From Shewanella abyssi (GTDB lineage: Bacteria; Pseudomonadota; Gammaproteobacteria; Enterobacterales; Shewanellaceae), in NCBI RefSeq assembly GCF_023284025.1, contig NZ_JAKIKR010000022.1, forward strand, positions 1 to 64,000: a stretch of 64,000 nucleotides of DNA, given 5' to 3'. The notes under the pieces were generated by a model. That model did not search any database and was not told the DNA's origin. It was given only the letters and a program-made list of their open reading frames with translations. The translations under genes and the position numbers were made by a program. Below are positions 36,113 through 46,836 of this stretch, in pieces. Position 1 is the stretch's first letter, and each line of letters starts with the position of its first letter.

Positions 36113-37087
36113 ATGGTAAAAAAAATAATTCTAGACACAGATCCGGGTATTGATGATGTTATGGCTATCCTGTTCGCTGAGGCGCATCCTGAGATTGAGC
36201 TAACAGCAATCACCACCATATACGGCAATGTGACAATCAAAGGCGCGACCCATAATGCACTTTATCTGAAGCAGAAATATGGCTTTGCAGCCGATGTGGC
36301 CGAAGGTGCCAGCAAGCCTTTGGTTAGACCTCCGGTCGGACCGACAGTCGCGGTGCATGGCGAGAGCGGTTTCGGCGATGTTCAAGTGCCAGCCGAGGTT
36401 GAAGGCAAGGCGGACTCGCGCCCGGCATATCAATACATTATCGATGCGGTAACAGCAGAGCCTAATGAGATCACTATTGTGGCTATCGGCCCGTTAACTA
36501 ATCTGGCCTTAGCGCTACAAGCCGAACCCAATATAGTCAATTTAGTTAAAGAAGTGGTCATCATGGGTGGCGCATTTGGCGTTAACGACCATCGTGGTAA
36601 TGTGACCCCTTATGCAGAAGCCAATATTCATGACGATCCCCATGGGGCCGACATCGTCTTTGGTGCCTCATGGCCAGTGGTGATTATTGGACTGGATGTG
36701 ACTGAGCAAAGCTTCTTCACCGCTGAGTACTTAGATAAGCTGCGTGATGATGCCGGTGAAGTCGGGCAATTCATCTGGGATGTTAGCCGTTTCTACCTCA
36801 AGTTCTATAAAGAGAAAGTCGGTTTAGATGCTTGCCATGTGCATGACCCGTCAGCGATTGCCTATGTGATAAAGCCAGAGCTGTTTACCCTAAGAGAAGG
36901 ACCGGTTCGCGTGATCACCGATGGACCCGCTGAAGGCATGACGGTGCAGAAGTTTGATGGTCGTATCTACATGCATGACGAATGGGAAACCCAACCACCT
37001 CAGCGAGTGGGAGTTGCAGTGAAAGATGCAGAACTGCTAGAAATTTACCGCCAGAGCATTATTGATTACAGCCATAAAAAGGCCTAA
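36113..37087 (+). CDS. Inosine/uridine-preferring nucleoside hydrolase family protein
   Basis: Hydrolyses nucleosides to base and ribose in salvage. The N-terminal calcium-binding aspartate cluster KIILDTDPGIDDVMAI is the family signature, and the active-site region CHVHDPSAIAY with its His and Asp lies near residue 240. Chosen start ATG 36113 gives 324 residues, the normal length, with AGGA about 11 nt upstream; ATG 36065 would add 16 residues without family match. It is convergent with the HTH-ribokinase fusion, sharing a bidirectional terminator. The ribose released is the substrate of that kinase. The base specificity cannot be read from the sequence. Confidence 0.92.
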   Translation: MVKKIILDTDPGIDDVMAILFAEAHPEIELTAITTIYGNVTIKGATHNALYLKQKYGFAADVAEGASKPLVRPPVGPTVAVHGESGFGDVQVPAEVEGKADSRPAYQYIIDAVTAEPNEITIVAIGPLTNLALALQAEPNIVNLVKEVVIMGGAFGVNDHRGNVTPYAEANIHDDPHGADIVFGASWPVVIIGLDVTEQSFFTAEYLDKLRDDAGEVGQFIWDVSRFYLKFYKEKVGLDACHVHDPSAIAYVIKPELFTLREGPVRVITDGPAEGMTVQKFDGRIYMHDEWETQPPQRVGVAVKDAELLEIYRQSIIDYSHKKA

Positions 37088-37167
37088 CTACCTGAATTTA
37101 AGGAGGCTCAATCTAAGCAGCCTGTATCTAAATGAGCTTTAAAAGCCTCTCATAAAGCAAAAGAACC

Positions 37168-37200
37168 AAAAAAGCCTAGTGCTAAACACTAGGCTTTTTT
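37168..37200. terminator. Bidirectional terminator between nucleoside hydrolase and ribokinase genes
   Basis: Perfect stem AAAAAGCCTAGTG / CACTAGGCTTTTT with a 5-nt loop, an A run on one side and a T run on the other. It can serve both convergent genes. Confidence 0.88.
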
Positions 37201-37232
37201 ATTGAGCGGGTATTACAGTTTCCTCTTGAAGG

Positions 37233-38456
37233 CTATAGCCGCGCTGCCACTAAGCTGGCATCTGGCATATTCGCCGCACCTTCACGTTCAACCGCCAAAG
37301 ATGCGTATGCATTAGCGTATTTCGCCGCTTCGAATAGGTTGGCTCCGGTTACCATCTGCGCCACCAATGCGCCGTTAAAGGCATCGCCTGCACCGGTAGT
37401 ATCTGTTACTACGCATTTTATCGCGGCAACTTCGCTGAAGCGCTCATTTTCATACACCAACACGCCTTGCGCGCCACGGGTGATCACCACGGTATTAACC
37501 CCCATCTGATTGATCTTCTTTGCCGCCAGTTTGGCGCTGTTAAGGCTGCTCACTTCGATGCCCGTCATTAAAGAGGCTTCGGTCTCATTTGGGGTGATCA
37601 CGTCGACGTACTTTAATAATGATGGGGTGTCGTCATGATAAGGCGCGGGATTCAGTACCACTTTAACCCCGTGACTATGGGCTATCTGCATCGACTGCTT
37701 AATGGCATCGATATTGTTCTCCAGTTGTGTCAGCAAGAGGTTGGCACCGATAATGTGTTGCTCGGCCTGCAAAACCTCATCTTGGGTGACTTCGGTATTA
37801 GCACCAGAATGCACCGCAATCATATTTTCGCCAGTGGCTTCACAAACATAAATAAGCGCGTTGCCAGTGGGGCTGACATCAGATTCGACGATAATGGTTT
37901 TTTCTATGCCAGTGCCCGCGAGATGCTCTTTGGCAAAGTGGCTGAACTGGTCTTTGCCTATCTTGGTCATAAAGGTAACGCTCGCGCCCGCTTTTGCCGC
38001 AGCGTAGGCTTGGTTTGCTCCCTTGCCGCCAGCGCCGATATTGTTACTCAGTGAATGCAGTGTTTCACCCGGTTGTGGGAATCGTTCCAATGTAGAGACG
38101 ATATCGACGTTAAAAGAACCGAGTATAAAAACCTTATTATTCATTTTGTTGACCCTATTGTTAACCCTATTGTTAATGGGAGTCTGGGATATAAGACCCG
38201 ATAAGGTTTTGCTGGAGGTTAGTTGAGACAGCAAACTATCCAAGCAATATTTATCGGCATCAAATTGTGCAGAGATTTGAACACCACCATGTGTCCTTAT
38301 CACCTGTTGCTCGCTTTCTAGGTACACCAGATCACAACGAATGGTCTTTGGCGTTACCTGCAGTAACTTGGCAAGTTGTGCATTTGATAAGGTTTTATGT
38401 TCGCTGAGCAGTTTTAAGATAACAGTCAGTCTTTCATTTCGGCTTAGTTTGTTCAT
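37233..38456 (-). CDS. DeoR-type HTH domain fused to ribokinase
   Basis: A 407-residue fusion. Residues 1-60 form a DeoR-type winged helix (RNERLTVILKLLSEHKTLSNAQLAKLLQVTPKTIRCDLVYLE, then IRTHGGVQ). A low-complexity linker with NNRVNNRVNKMNN (about 95-107) leads into a full PfkB-family ribokinase that itself begins like a free enzyme (MNNKVFILGSFNVDIVSTLERFPQPGETL). The kinase motifs GGKGANQAYAAAKAGA and the catalytic DTTGAGDAFNGALVAQM are intact. It would phosphorylate ribose at O5 and perhaps regulate its own locus in response to sugar. An internal ATG before NNKVFI could also give a stand-alone kinase. Convergent with the nucleoside hydrolase. Confidence 0.88.
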   Translation of the reverse strand: MNKLSRNERLTVILKLLSEHKTLSNAQLAKLLQVTPKTIRCDLVYLESEQQVIRTHGGVQISAQFDADKYCLDSLLSQLTSSKTLSGLISQTPINNRVNNRVNKMNNKVFILGSFNVDIVSTLERFPQPGETLHSLSNNIGAGGKGANQAYAAAKAGASVTFMTKIGKDQFSHFAKEHLAGTGIEKTIIVESDVSPTGNALIYVCEATGENMIAVHSGANTEVTQDEVLQAEQHIIGANLLLTQLENNIDAIKQSMQIAHSHGVKVVLNPAPYHDDTPSLLKYVDVITPNETEASLMTGIEVSSLNSAKLAAKKINQMGVNTVVITRGAQGVLVYENERFSEVAAIKCVVTDTTGAGDAFNGALVAQMVTGANLFEAAKYANAYASLAVEREGAANMPDASLVAARL

Positions 38457-38710
38457 AGGGTCGAATATACGCGTAGAGCATTGCAGCGGCTGTGATTTAG
38501 CTAAAAGCTTAGCATGGGAAACGCACCAGTTGGTTTGTTTTTTAAGGAGGGCCTTAAAACCCCTTTGGTTAGTCTGCCCATTCGTTGACCGTTATTGGTA
38601 AAGTTTTAGATAGTTGGGTGTTCTGCTGGCTATGCAGGTTAGTGATTTTTGTGGTTTTAAATTTAAAACGCAGATGCCGAGAGTTTGCGCTTTTAGAAAC
38701 CCCGTGTAGA

Positions 38711-38880
38711 TGCCTGCCGCAGGCAATTGGAACCACTTCGGGTTGAAGCTAACTCACCTTTGCCACAAATCGATTTGGCTGCTCTATCAGCTATTGCTTT
38801 TTTCAAATCAAAATCCAAATCAAAGTCGTGGCGCTTCGCCCACACCCGAATCAAGGGGTAAAGCGCTTGTACCCCTTGAT
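38711..38880. repeat. Dispersed repeat, copy 2
   Basis: Starts with the hairpin TGCCTGCCGCAGGCA, then ATTGGAACCACTT. It shares with 22161-22340 the blocks GATTTGGCTGCTCTATCAGC, CAAAGTCGTGGCGCTTCGCC and AAAGCGCTTGTACCC in the same order. It lies in the 886-bp gene-free gap 38457-39342. Confidence 0.8.
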
Positions 38881-38898
38881 AATCCCTCAGCGCCCCGG

Positions 38899-38943
38899 CG
38901 AAATTTCAAACAGCGAAATTTCAAACAGCGAAATTTCCAACGG
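38899..38943. repeat. 15-bp tandem repeat, three units
   Basis: Unit GCGAAATTTCAAACA twice exactly and a third time with two changes (GCGAAATTTCCAACG). It lies 20 bp after dispersed repeat copy 2. Confidence 0.85.
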
Positions 38944-39039
38944 GGGAGATTGGTTTCTGAGAGTAAAGGTTATTCAGTTTGGTCATTTAGTTTAATCGCA
39001 GGCTTGTGTCTTTAAATTGAAAACTCAATTGGTGGACTG

Positions 39040-39250
39040 TTGTGCTTTTCAAACCCAGTGTAGATACGGCTGAGGCCTTCGGTTTCAGGGATGAAACCGT
39101 AGAGCGGCCATGGCCAATTCTGTTCCATACAGAATTTGGCATTCCCTCCGTCCTTGGAGGTCAGATGGCGCAAAGCGTGCATCAGTAGCGTCTGCACATA
39201 TGCTGACCGCAGGTCATTGGAACCACTTCTGCCTGAAGGTAACCTACTTT
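39040..39250. repeat. Hairpin-rich repeat tract including dispersed repeat copy 3
   Basis: A string of small hairpins: GGTTTCA...TGAAACC (near 39080), GGCCATGGCC (near 39105), AATTCTGT...ACAGAATT (near 39115-39136), CCTCC...GGAGG (near 39147-39163) and GTGCA...TGCAC (near 39177-39197). It ends with TGACCGCAGGTCATTGGAACCACTT (39203 onward), the head of the dispersed repeat. The left end CTTTTCAAACCCAGTGTAGAT resembles the sequence just before copy 2 (CTTTTAGAAACCCCGTGTAGAT). No gene is supported in the tract. Confidence 0.65.
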
Positions 39251-39279
39251 TATCCAACGACGAGTTACAGCGCACAAGC

Positions 39280-39307
39280 AAAAAAAAAGCGCTCCATTCG
39301 GAGCGCC
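39280..39307 (-). terminator. Terminator after gltD
   Basis: On the minus strand the stem GGCGCTCC / GGAGCGCT (4-nt loop) is followed by a run of nine T. It lies about 35 bp after the gltD stop. Confidence 0.9.
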
Positions 39308-39342
39308 AATCACAAACTGTTGGCCTTAAGCTAGCACTAAAC

Positions 39343-40758
<1,416 letters not shown>

Positions 40759-43700
40759 TTACCCCGCTCTGACTGCTAGTGCAGGTTCTGATGGCGTTAA
40801 CTTTAAAAGATCGCTCAGCTCAACATTTTTAGGTTTGACTAAAATGAAGCAATCTATCCAGTTCTCGAAATCATTTAAGATCATCTTGGCGTGTTCACTG
40901 TTGGTCTCTTTAACATGCTGCTCAATCAACTCGCGTAGATGTTGCTGTTGAATCGCTGACTGCACTTTATGGGTGTCGACCATCTCAGTATTGACGCGGC
41001 GATTGAAACGGCCGAATTGGTCAAACACATAAGCAAAACCACCTGTCATACCAGCGCCGAAGTTAACGCCTGTGCAGCCTAGTACAACAACGATGCCGCC
41101 AGTCATGTATTCACAACCGTTATCACCTAAACCTTCAACCACGGCAATCGCGCCTGAGTTACGCACAGCGAAACGCTCGCCAGCTTGACCCGATGCAAAC
41201 AATTTACCGCCTGATGCACCGTACAAACAGGTGTTACCTAAAATGGTTGAACGCTCTGACTTGAAGGGACTGCCTAATGGCGGATAGACGCAAATCTTAC
41301 CGCCTGACATGCCTTTACCAACGTAATCGTTAGCGTCGCCGCACAGCAATAGCTCAAGGCCTGGAGCGTTCCACACGCCAAAGCTTTGGCCTGCACTGCC
41401 ATTAAATTTAAGCGTGATAGGCGATTTGGCACCATCACGACCGGCATGGGTAGCAATGTAACCCGAAAGGCTGGCTCCCACTGAGCGGTCAGTATTGTTG
41501 ATGTTGAACATCTCACAAATTGACTGGCCAGCTAATACCGCCTCTTTGCAATCCTCAACCAGACGTTGATTTAAGCTGCCTGGATCTAATGGTGGATTAG
41601 TCTCTTGCCATGTCACGGCCGAGGTTGCTGGCACTTGAGGACGATATAGAATGGGCGTTAGATCTAAACCTTGCTGCTTAGCGGTTTCGCCCTCTAATGC
41701 CGTTAACCAATCACTACGGCCAACAAGCTGTTCAAATTCAGTGACACCTAAGTCCGCCATGTACTCGCGGATCTCTTGCGCGACAAACTCAAAGTAAGTC
41801 ATCACTCGCTCAGGCAAGCCGTGGTAATGCTCGTTACGCAGTTGCTTGTTTTGGGTGGCGACGCCCGTTGCACAGTTGTTGAGATGACAAATACGCAGGT
41901 ATTTACACCCCAGTGCAATCATAGGCACGGTACCAAAACCAAAGCTTTCGGCGCCAAGCAGCGCGGCTTTAATGACGTCTTTACCGGTTTTTAAACCGCC
42001 ATCCACCTGCAAGCGAATTTTATGACGTAGGCCGTTGGTCACTAGCGACTGATGCACTTCTGCAAGCCCTAGTTCCCATGGACTGCCGGCATACTTTACC
42101 GAGGTAATGGGGCTAGCGCCTGTACCGCCGTCATAACCTGAAATGGTGATCATATCGGCGTAGGCTTTAGCGACACCGGTAGCGATAGTGCCGACGCCTG
42201 GCTCTGATACCAGTTTCACCGAGACTAAGGCCTTAGGGTTTATCTGTTTCAAATCAAAGATCAGCTGGGCTAAATCTTCAATCGAGTAGATGTCATGATG
42301 TGGTGGCGGTGAAATAAGGGTGACGCCGGGGCGCGCATTACGCAGCGCGGCAATTTCAACACTGACCTTATCACCAGGCAGTTGTCCCCCTTCACCCGGC
42401 TTAGCGCCTTGGGCGATTTTAATCTGTAATACTTCGGCGTTGACTAAGTAATGTGCCGTCACACCGAAACGGCCTGAGGCAACCTGCTTGATGGCTGAGT
42501 TACCTTCAGTGTTAAAGCGGCGTGGGTCTTCTCCGCCTTCACCTGAGTTTGAGCGACCGCCAAGGCGGTTCATTGCCACCGCTAGTGCTTCGTGAGCTTC
42601 AGGGCTAAGGGCACCGATACTCATGGCTGCGCTGTCAAAACGGCTGAACAGTGTTTTAGCGGCTTCGACGTTGGCAACATCAACGGCTGGCAGCTCGCCT
42701 TTAACTTCAATCAAGTCTCTTAAGGTGGCAATAGGGCGGTTATCGACTAATTCAGTAAAGCGTTTGTAGTTAACGTAATCTTGGTCGCGAAGGCTCGCTT
42801 GCAAGGTATTAACCACATCTGGGTTAAAACAATGGTATTCACCGCCTGCAACGTATTTTAGTAATCCGCCTTGGGGCAGTTGCTGATGTGCTCTAAAGGC
42901 AGCCTTATGCAGCAGTTGTTGATCTTGTTCAATCAACGCAAAACTCGCGCCTTGAATACGGCTAATGACGCCGTTAAAGCACAACTCAACCACTTCATCA
43001 GCGAGACCAACAGCTTCGAACTGTTGACTACAACGGTAAGAGGCGACTGTACTAATGCCCATCTTCGACATGATCTTACGCAGACCTTTGTCGATGCCCT
43101 GACGGAAGTTGAGCATTAAGTCACGGGTGTTTTCAACGCCATTACGTTTAGCGAGATCTGAGATGCACTCATACACCAAGTAGGGGTAAATGGCGGTGGC
43201 ACCAAAGCCAAGCAGTACCGCGAAATGATGTGGGTCACGCGCAGATGCGGTTTCAACAATAATGTTGGTGTCGCAGCGTAGGCTCTTGTTGACTAATATT
43301 TGCTGCACGGCGCCGACAGCCATGGCCGCCGGAATAACCTGTTTAGACTTAGCGGTGGCGCGGTCTGATAACACCAGCAGTGTGGATCCCGTTCTTGCGA
43401 GTCGCTCGGCTTCATCACAGATACGTTTAACGGCGGCTTCAAGACCTTCGCTTAAGTCGTAATTGAGATCGATAGTGTTAGCGCGATAGTAGGTGCTATC
43501 TAATGCCATCAGCTGATTAAAATCGCTAAACAGCAGCACCGGTGAATTGAACATCACGCGATAAGCGTGTCCGGTGGTTTCATTAAATAAGTTTTGCTCA
43601 CGACCGGCGCAGGTGGTGAGTGACATCACGTGTTTTTCACGCAATGGATCTATGGGTGGATTGGTTACTTGAGCAAACTTTTGACGGAAGTAGTCGTAGA

Positions 43701-45207
43701 TAGTACGCGACTTTTTCGACAATACTGCCATTGGCGTATCATCGCCCATTGAACCTGTCGCTTCTTCGCCTCGTTGCGCCAGAACCCAAATAACTTGTTC
43801 TAGCTCTTCGCGGGAATAACCAAACTGCTTTTGATATTGCAGCAGTTGCTCGTCACTGTATTCACGTTTACCTTGCTCATTAGGACCAAAATCTTCAGCG
43901 GGCTTGAGTACTTTACTGTTCTTCGACATCCACTCTTTGTATGGGTGGCGACGTTTAAGATCGTTATCAATCTCAAACGAAGAGTACAGCTGACCATTTA
44001 AGGTATCGAGTACCAGTAGCTCACCTGGGCCAACGCGGCCTTTCTCAATCACTTCATCTGGAGCGTAGTCCCAAATACCAACCTCTGAGGCCAAGGTTAA
44101 AATACGGTCTTTAGTGATGACATAGCGTGATGGGCGCAAACCGTTACGATCGACGGCGCACGCAGCGTGGCGGCCATTGGTCATGACAATGCCTGCAGGG
44201 CCATCCCAAGGTTCCATGTGCATAGAGTTAAAGTCATAGAAGGCTTTTAATTCGGCATCCATTTCTGGATTACTCTGCCACGCTGGTGGAATAAGCAAGC
44301 GCATGGCTCGGTACAAGTCCATACCGCCGGCTAGCAGCATCTCTAGCATGTTATCTAGTGCTGATGAATCTGAACCGGTTTCATTGACGAATGGCGCTGC
44401 TTGCTGCAAGTCAGGTAATAGCGGCGCATGAAACTTGTAGGCACGGGCTCGTGCCCATTGACGGTTACCGGCAATGGTATTGATCTCACCATTGTGGGCT
44501 AAATATCTAAAAGGCTGTGCCAATGGCCACTTTGGTGAGGTATTGGTAGAGAAGCGCTGGTGGAATAAACAGATAGCGCTTTGCAGGCGTATATCGGCCA
44601 AATCACTATAAAATGAGGGCAGATCCGCTGGCATCATCAAGCCTTTATAGACGATGACCTGGCCGGATAAACTGGCAATATAAAAATCTTTATCATGGCT
44701 CAGTTGCTGCTCTACGCGGCGTCTTGCCATATAGAGGCGGCGTTCTAAGTCTTTTTCGCGCCAACCAATGGGGGCGTTAATCAGTACTTGAACGATTTGC
44801 GGCTGACTTGCTTTGCCGATAGGGCCTAAGACGTCAGGATTAACGGGCACATCTCGCCAACCTGCCACACTCAAGGTTTCTTTCTGTAGCTCTTGCTCTA
44901 GTAAGTGCTTGGTCTGTGTTGCCAACTCTTTATCTTGGCTAAGAAAAAGCATACCCACAGCAAAACGGCGGCTTAAATGCCAATCATTCTCTACAGCAAT
45001 TGCTTTAAAAAATTCCGTAGGCAGTTGCATCAATAATCCACAACCATCACCGGTACGTCCATCTGAGGCAATACCACCACGGTGTTTCATGCGGTCCAAT
45101 CCCTGAATCGCGGTACGTACTATACGGTGACTCGCTTCACCGTCCATTTGAGCGATAAGCCCAAAACCACAATTGTCCCGTTCAAAACTTGGATGATATA
45201 AGCTCAT
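40759..45207 (-). CDS. gltB: Glutamate synthase (NADPH) large subunit
   Basis: Alpha subunit of GOGAT making two glutamates from glutamine and 2-oxoglutarate. It has 1482 residues from ATG 45207; a frame extension of 10 residues exists but GGGAG sits 8 nt before this ATG. The short propeptide SLYHPSFERDN precedes the N-terminal nucleophile Cys of CGFGLIAQMDGEASH. The class II amidotransferase domain, central domain, FMN-binding synthase domain (LQVDGGLKTGKDV), the 3Fe-4S ligands in CKYLRICHLNNCATGVA and the C-terminal GxGxG beta-helix (YGASGGKLFASGQAGERFAVRNSG) are all present. Operon with gltD. Confidence 0.97.
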   Translation of the reverse strand: MSLYHPSFERDNCGFGLIAQMDGEASHRIVRTAIQGLDRMKHRGGIASDGRTGDGCGLLMQLPTEFFKAIAVENDWHLSRRFAVGMLFLSQDKELATQTKHLLEQELQKETLSVAGWRDVPVNPDVLGPIGKASQPQIVQVLINAPIGWREKDLERRLYMARRRVEQQLSHDKDFYIASLSGQVIVYKGLMMPADLPSFYSDLADIRLQSAICLFHQRFSTNTSPKWPLAQPFRYLAHNGEINTIAGNRQWARARAYKFHAPLLPDLQQAAPFVNETGSDSSALDNMLEMLLAGGMDLYRAMRLLIPPAWQSNPEMDAELKAFYDFNSMHMEPWDGPAGIVMTNGRHAACAVDRNGLRPSRYVITKDRILTLASEVGIWDYAPDEVIEKGRVGPGELLVLDTLNGQLYSSFEIDNDLKRRHPYKEWMSKNSKVLKPAEDFGPNEQGKREYSDEQLLQYQKQFGYSREELEQVIWVLAQRGEEATGSMGDDTPMAVLSKKSRTIYDYFRQKFAQVTNPPIDPLREKHVMSLTTCAGREQNLFNETTGHAYRVMFNSPVLLFSDFNQLMALDSTYYRANTIDLNYDLSEGLEAAVKRICDEAERLARTGSTLLVLSDRATAKSKQVIPAAMAVGAVQQILVNKSLRCDTNIIVETASARDPHHFAVLLGFGATAIYPYLVYECISDLAKRNGVENTRDLMLNFRQGIDKGLRKIMSKMGISTVASYRCSQQFEAVGLADEVVELCFNGVISRIQGASFALIEQDQQLLHKAAFRAHQQLPQGGLLKYVAGGEYHCFNPDVVNTLQASLRDQDYVNYKRFTELVDNRPIATLRDLIEVKGELPAVDVANVEAAKTLFSRFDSAAMSIGALSPEAHEALAVAMNRLGGRSNSGEGGEDPRRFNTEGNSAIKQVASGRFGVTAHYLVNAEVLQIKIAQGAKPGEGGQLPGDKVSVEIAALRNARPGVTLISPPPHHDIYSIEDLAQLIFDLKQINPKALVSVKLVSEPGVGTIATGVAKAYADMITISGYDGGTGASPITSVKYAGSPWELGLAEVHQSLVTNGLRHKIRLQVDGGLKTGKDVIKAALLGAESFGFGTVPMIALGCKYLRICHLNNCATGVATQNKQLRNEHYHGLPERVMTYFEFVAQEIREYMADLGVTEFEQLVGRSDWLTALEGETAKQQGLDLTPILYRPQVPATSAVTWQETNPPLDPGSLNQRLVEDCKEAVLAGQSICEMFNINNTDRSVGASLSGYIATHAGRDGAKSPITLKFNGSAGQSFGVWNAPGLELLLCGDANDYVGKGMSGGKICVYPPLGSPFKSERSTILGNTCLYGASGGKLFASGQAGERFAVRNSGAIAVVEGLGDNGCEYMTGGIVVVLGCTGVNFGAGMTGGFAYVFDQFGRFNRRVNTEMVDTHKVQSAIQQQHLRELIEQHVKETNSEHAKMILNDFENWIDCFILVKPKNVELSDLLKLTPSEPALAVRAG

Positions 45208-45695
45208 TGGTACACTCCCTAACTTCAACTGATACACCTCGGGAGAAAAAGCACAAAATATCTATATATATGCACCCGAATCAACCAAATTAACCCTAAG
45301 CGCACTAAAGGTCAAACCAATTTATTGCATAACTTTTACACTAAGCTAGCTAATTCATACGCTTGGTCGACTAGGTTTACCTTTACGTAAACTGTGAATT
45401 GCCACCTATAACCTTCTGAATAAAAAGAATTTTAAATTTAGAGTTTGCTTCTGTTTACCTGATTGTAACAATAGCTGTGATTACAGCCTATTTACAGAAA
45501 GTGATTTTTATTGCAAATACAGTGAAATGATAGTCACTTCAAGGTCTGACTAATTATGCATAAGCTAATATAATTACTCGGTTAATGTGTAGCGGATAAA
45601 GATTGCAACGAAATTATGGTTATTTGAGCTAGCGCTAATTAATGATTTGCAGAAATGAATAGAATGGCGCAAATTTTTAGGTTAGGTGGTTTACT
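45208..45695. promoter_or_regulatory. Divergent intergenic region gltB / yhcC
   Basis: A 488-bp AT-rich gap that must hold the gltBD promoter. On the minus strand TTGACC (near 45310) is a fair -35 but its -10 is weak. A short palindrome TTTACGTAAA at 45382-45391 may be an operator. Nothing else is recognised, and I could not identify Lrp or NtrC sites with confidence. Confidence 0.35.
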
Positions 45696-46625
45696 TTGGG
45701 CTTGGATAGTTACGTTAATACGTTTGGCAGTGTATGTAAGCAGCGATATGGGGAGCGGATCCGTAAGCTGACCATTGACGCCAAATTTACCTGTCCAAAC
45801 CGAGATGGCACGCTTGGCAAAGGTGGATGCACTTATTGTAACGTGGCCTCGTTTAGCCATGAGCATAAAACTGAACTGTCGATACCTGCGCAGTTAAGCC
45901 AAGGCCGTGAGCGACTATCAACTAAACCCTCTAAGTACATTGCTTACTTTCAGGCGTACACCAGTACTTATGACGAGTATTTAGTACTAAAGCAGAAATA
46001 CGATGAAGCGATACAAGACAGCGACATTGTCGGATTATGTGTCGGTACGCGTCCTGATTGTGTGCCAGATGAAGTGATTGCTTTACTCGCTGACTATCAA
46101 CAGCAAGGGCTAGATGTGTGGTTAGAGCTGGGCCTGCAAACGGCGAATAATCGCACCTTAAAGAAGATCAATCGCGGCCATGATTTTGAAACCTATGCAG
46201 ATACGGTAAAACGCGCCCGAGAAAAAGGCATTAAAGTCTGTACTCATCTGATTTTGGGCTTGCCTGGTGAAGGCCATGCTGATTACCTCAATACGTTAGA
46301 TAAAGTGTTGGACGCGGGTGTTGATGGATTAAAGCTGCACCCGTTACATATTGTAGAGGGTAGTACCATGGCTAAAGCCTGGCGCAACGATAAAATGGAT
46401 CTGTTAGCCATAGAGGATTATGCCTACAGTGTGGGAGAGTTAATCCGTCGTACTCCTACAGACATTATCTTCCATCGAGTGACAGCTTATGCTAAAAAAC
46501 CTATGCTATTAGCACCAGATTGGTGTGCTTTTCGTTGGGATGGTTTAGTGGCTATTGTCGATGATTTAAAAGCCAAAGGTGCGCAAGGCAGCAGTTTGGC
46601 TACAGCTCAAGCAAAGATGACTTAA
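45696..46625 (+). CDS. yhcC: TIGR01212-family radical SAM protein YhcC
   Basis: Radical S-adenosylmethionine protein of unresolved function, 309 residues. The start is TTG 45696: the frame has a TAG at 45678 and no ATG or GTG before the conserved N-terminus (LDSYVNTFGSVCKQRYGERIRKL), and AGGTGG lies 6 nt before. The Fe-S motif is the family form FTCPNRDGTLGKGGCTYCN, with three cysteines for a [4Fe-4S] cluster, and LELGLQTANNRTLKKINRGH is the SAM-binding portion. Position between gltB and hptA is as in other Shewanella. Confidence 0.92.
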   Translation: MGLDSYVNTFGSVCKQRYGERIRKLTIDAKFTCPNRDGTLGKGGCTYCNVASFSHEHKTELSIPAQLSQGRERLSTKPSKYIAYFQAYTSTYDEYLVLKQKYDEAIQDSDIVGLCVGTRPDCVPDEVIALLADYQQQGLDVWLELGLQTANNRTLKKINRGHDFETYADTVKRAREKGIKVCTHLILGLPGEGHADYLNTLDKVLDAGVDGLKLHPLHIVEGSTMAKAWRNDKMDLLAIEDYAYSVGELIRRTPTDIIFHRVTAYAKKPMLLAPDWCAFRWDGLVAIVDDLKAKGAQGSSLATAQAKMT

Positions 46626-46836
46626 GTGGTTTGTAGTACTGTTAAATCTCGCGGGGTAAAAATCGCTAGATTTAGCAATTAGTGATACCTTTTGATTAAA
46701 TCTAGGTTAATAAAAGGTTAAATTGGCAATGAATTTAGCTACATATGTCACTAGTGGTTGCGCCCACCATTTTAGCGGGTATTATGTGGTAAAATCGTCT
46801 TTTAAATACACGGCAAACATTTTGAGAGGTGCCTAG

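Noticed and set aside
38899..38943. Short CRISPR-like array
   Set aside because: Units are 15 bp and directly adjacent without spacers; no cas genes in the window.
38710..39015. 101-codon frame with a repeated RNFKQ motif
   Set aside because: It runs through dispersed repeat copy 2 and the 15-bp tandem repeat; frame is not kept in copy 1 and there is no ribosome-binding site.
45460..45500. CRP-like site TGTGATTACAGCCTATTTACA
   Set aside because: Only one half-site fits; the second half does not match TCACA.
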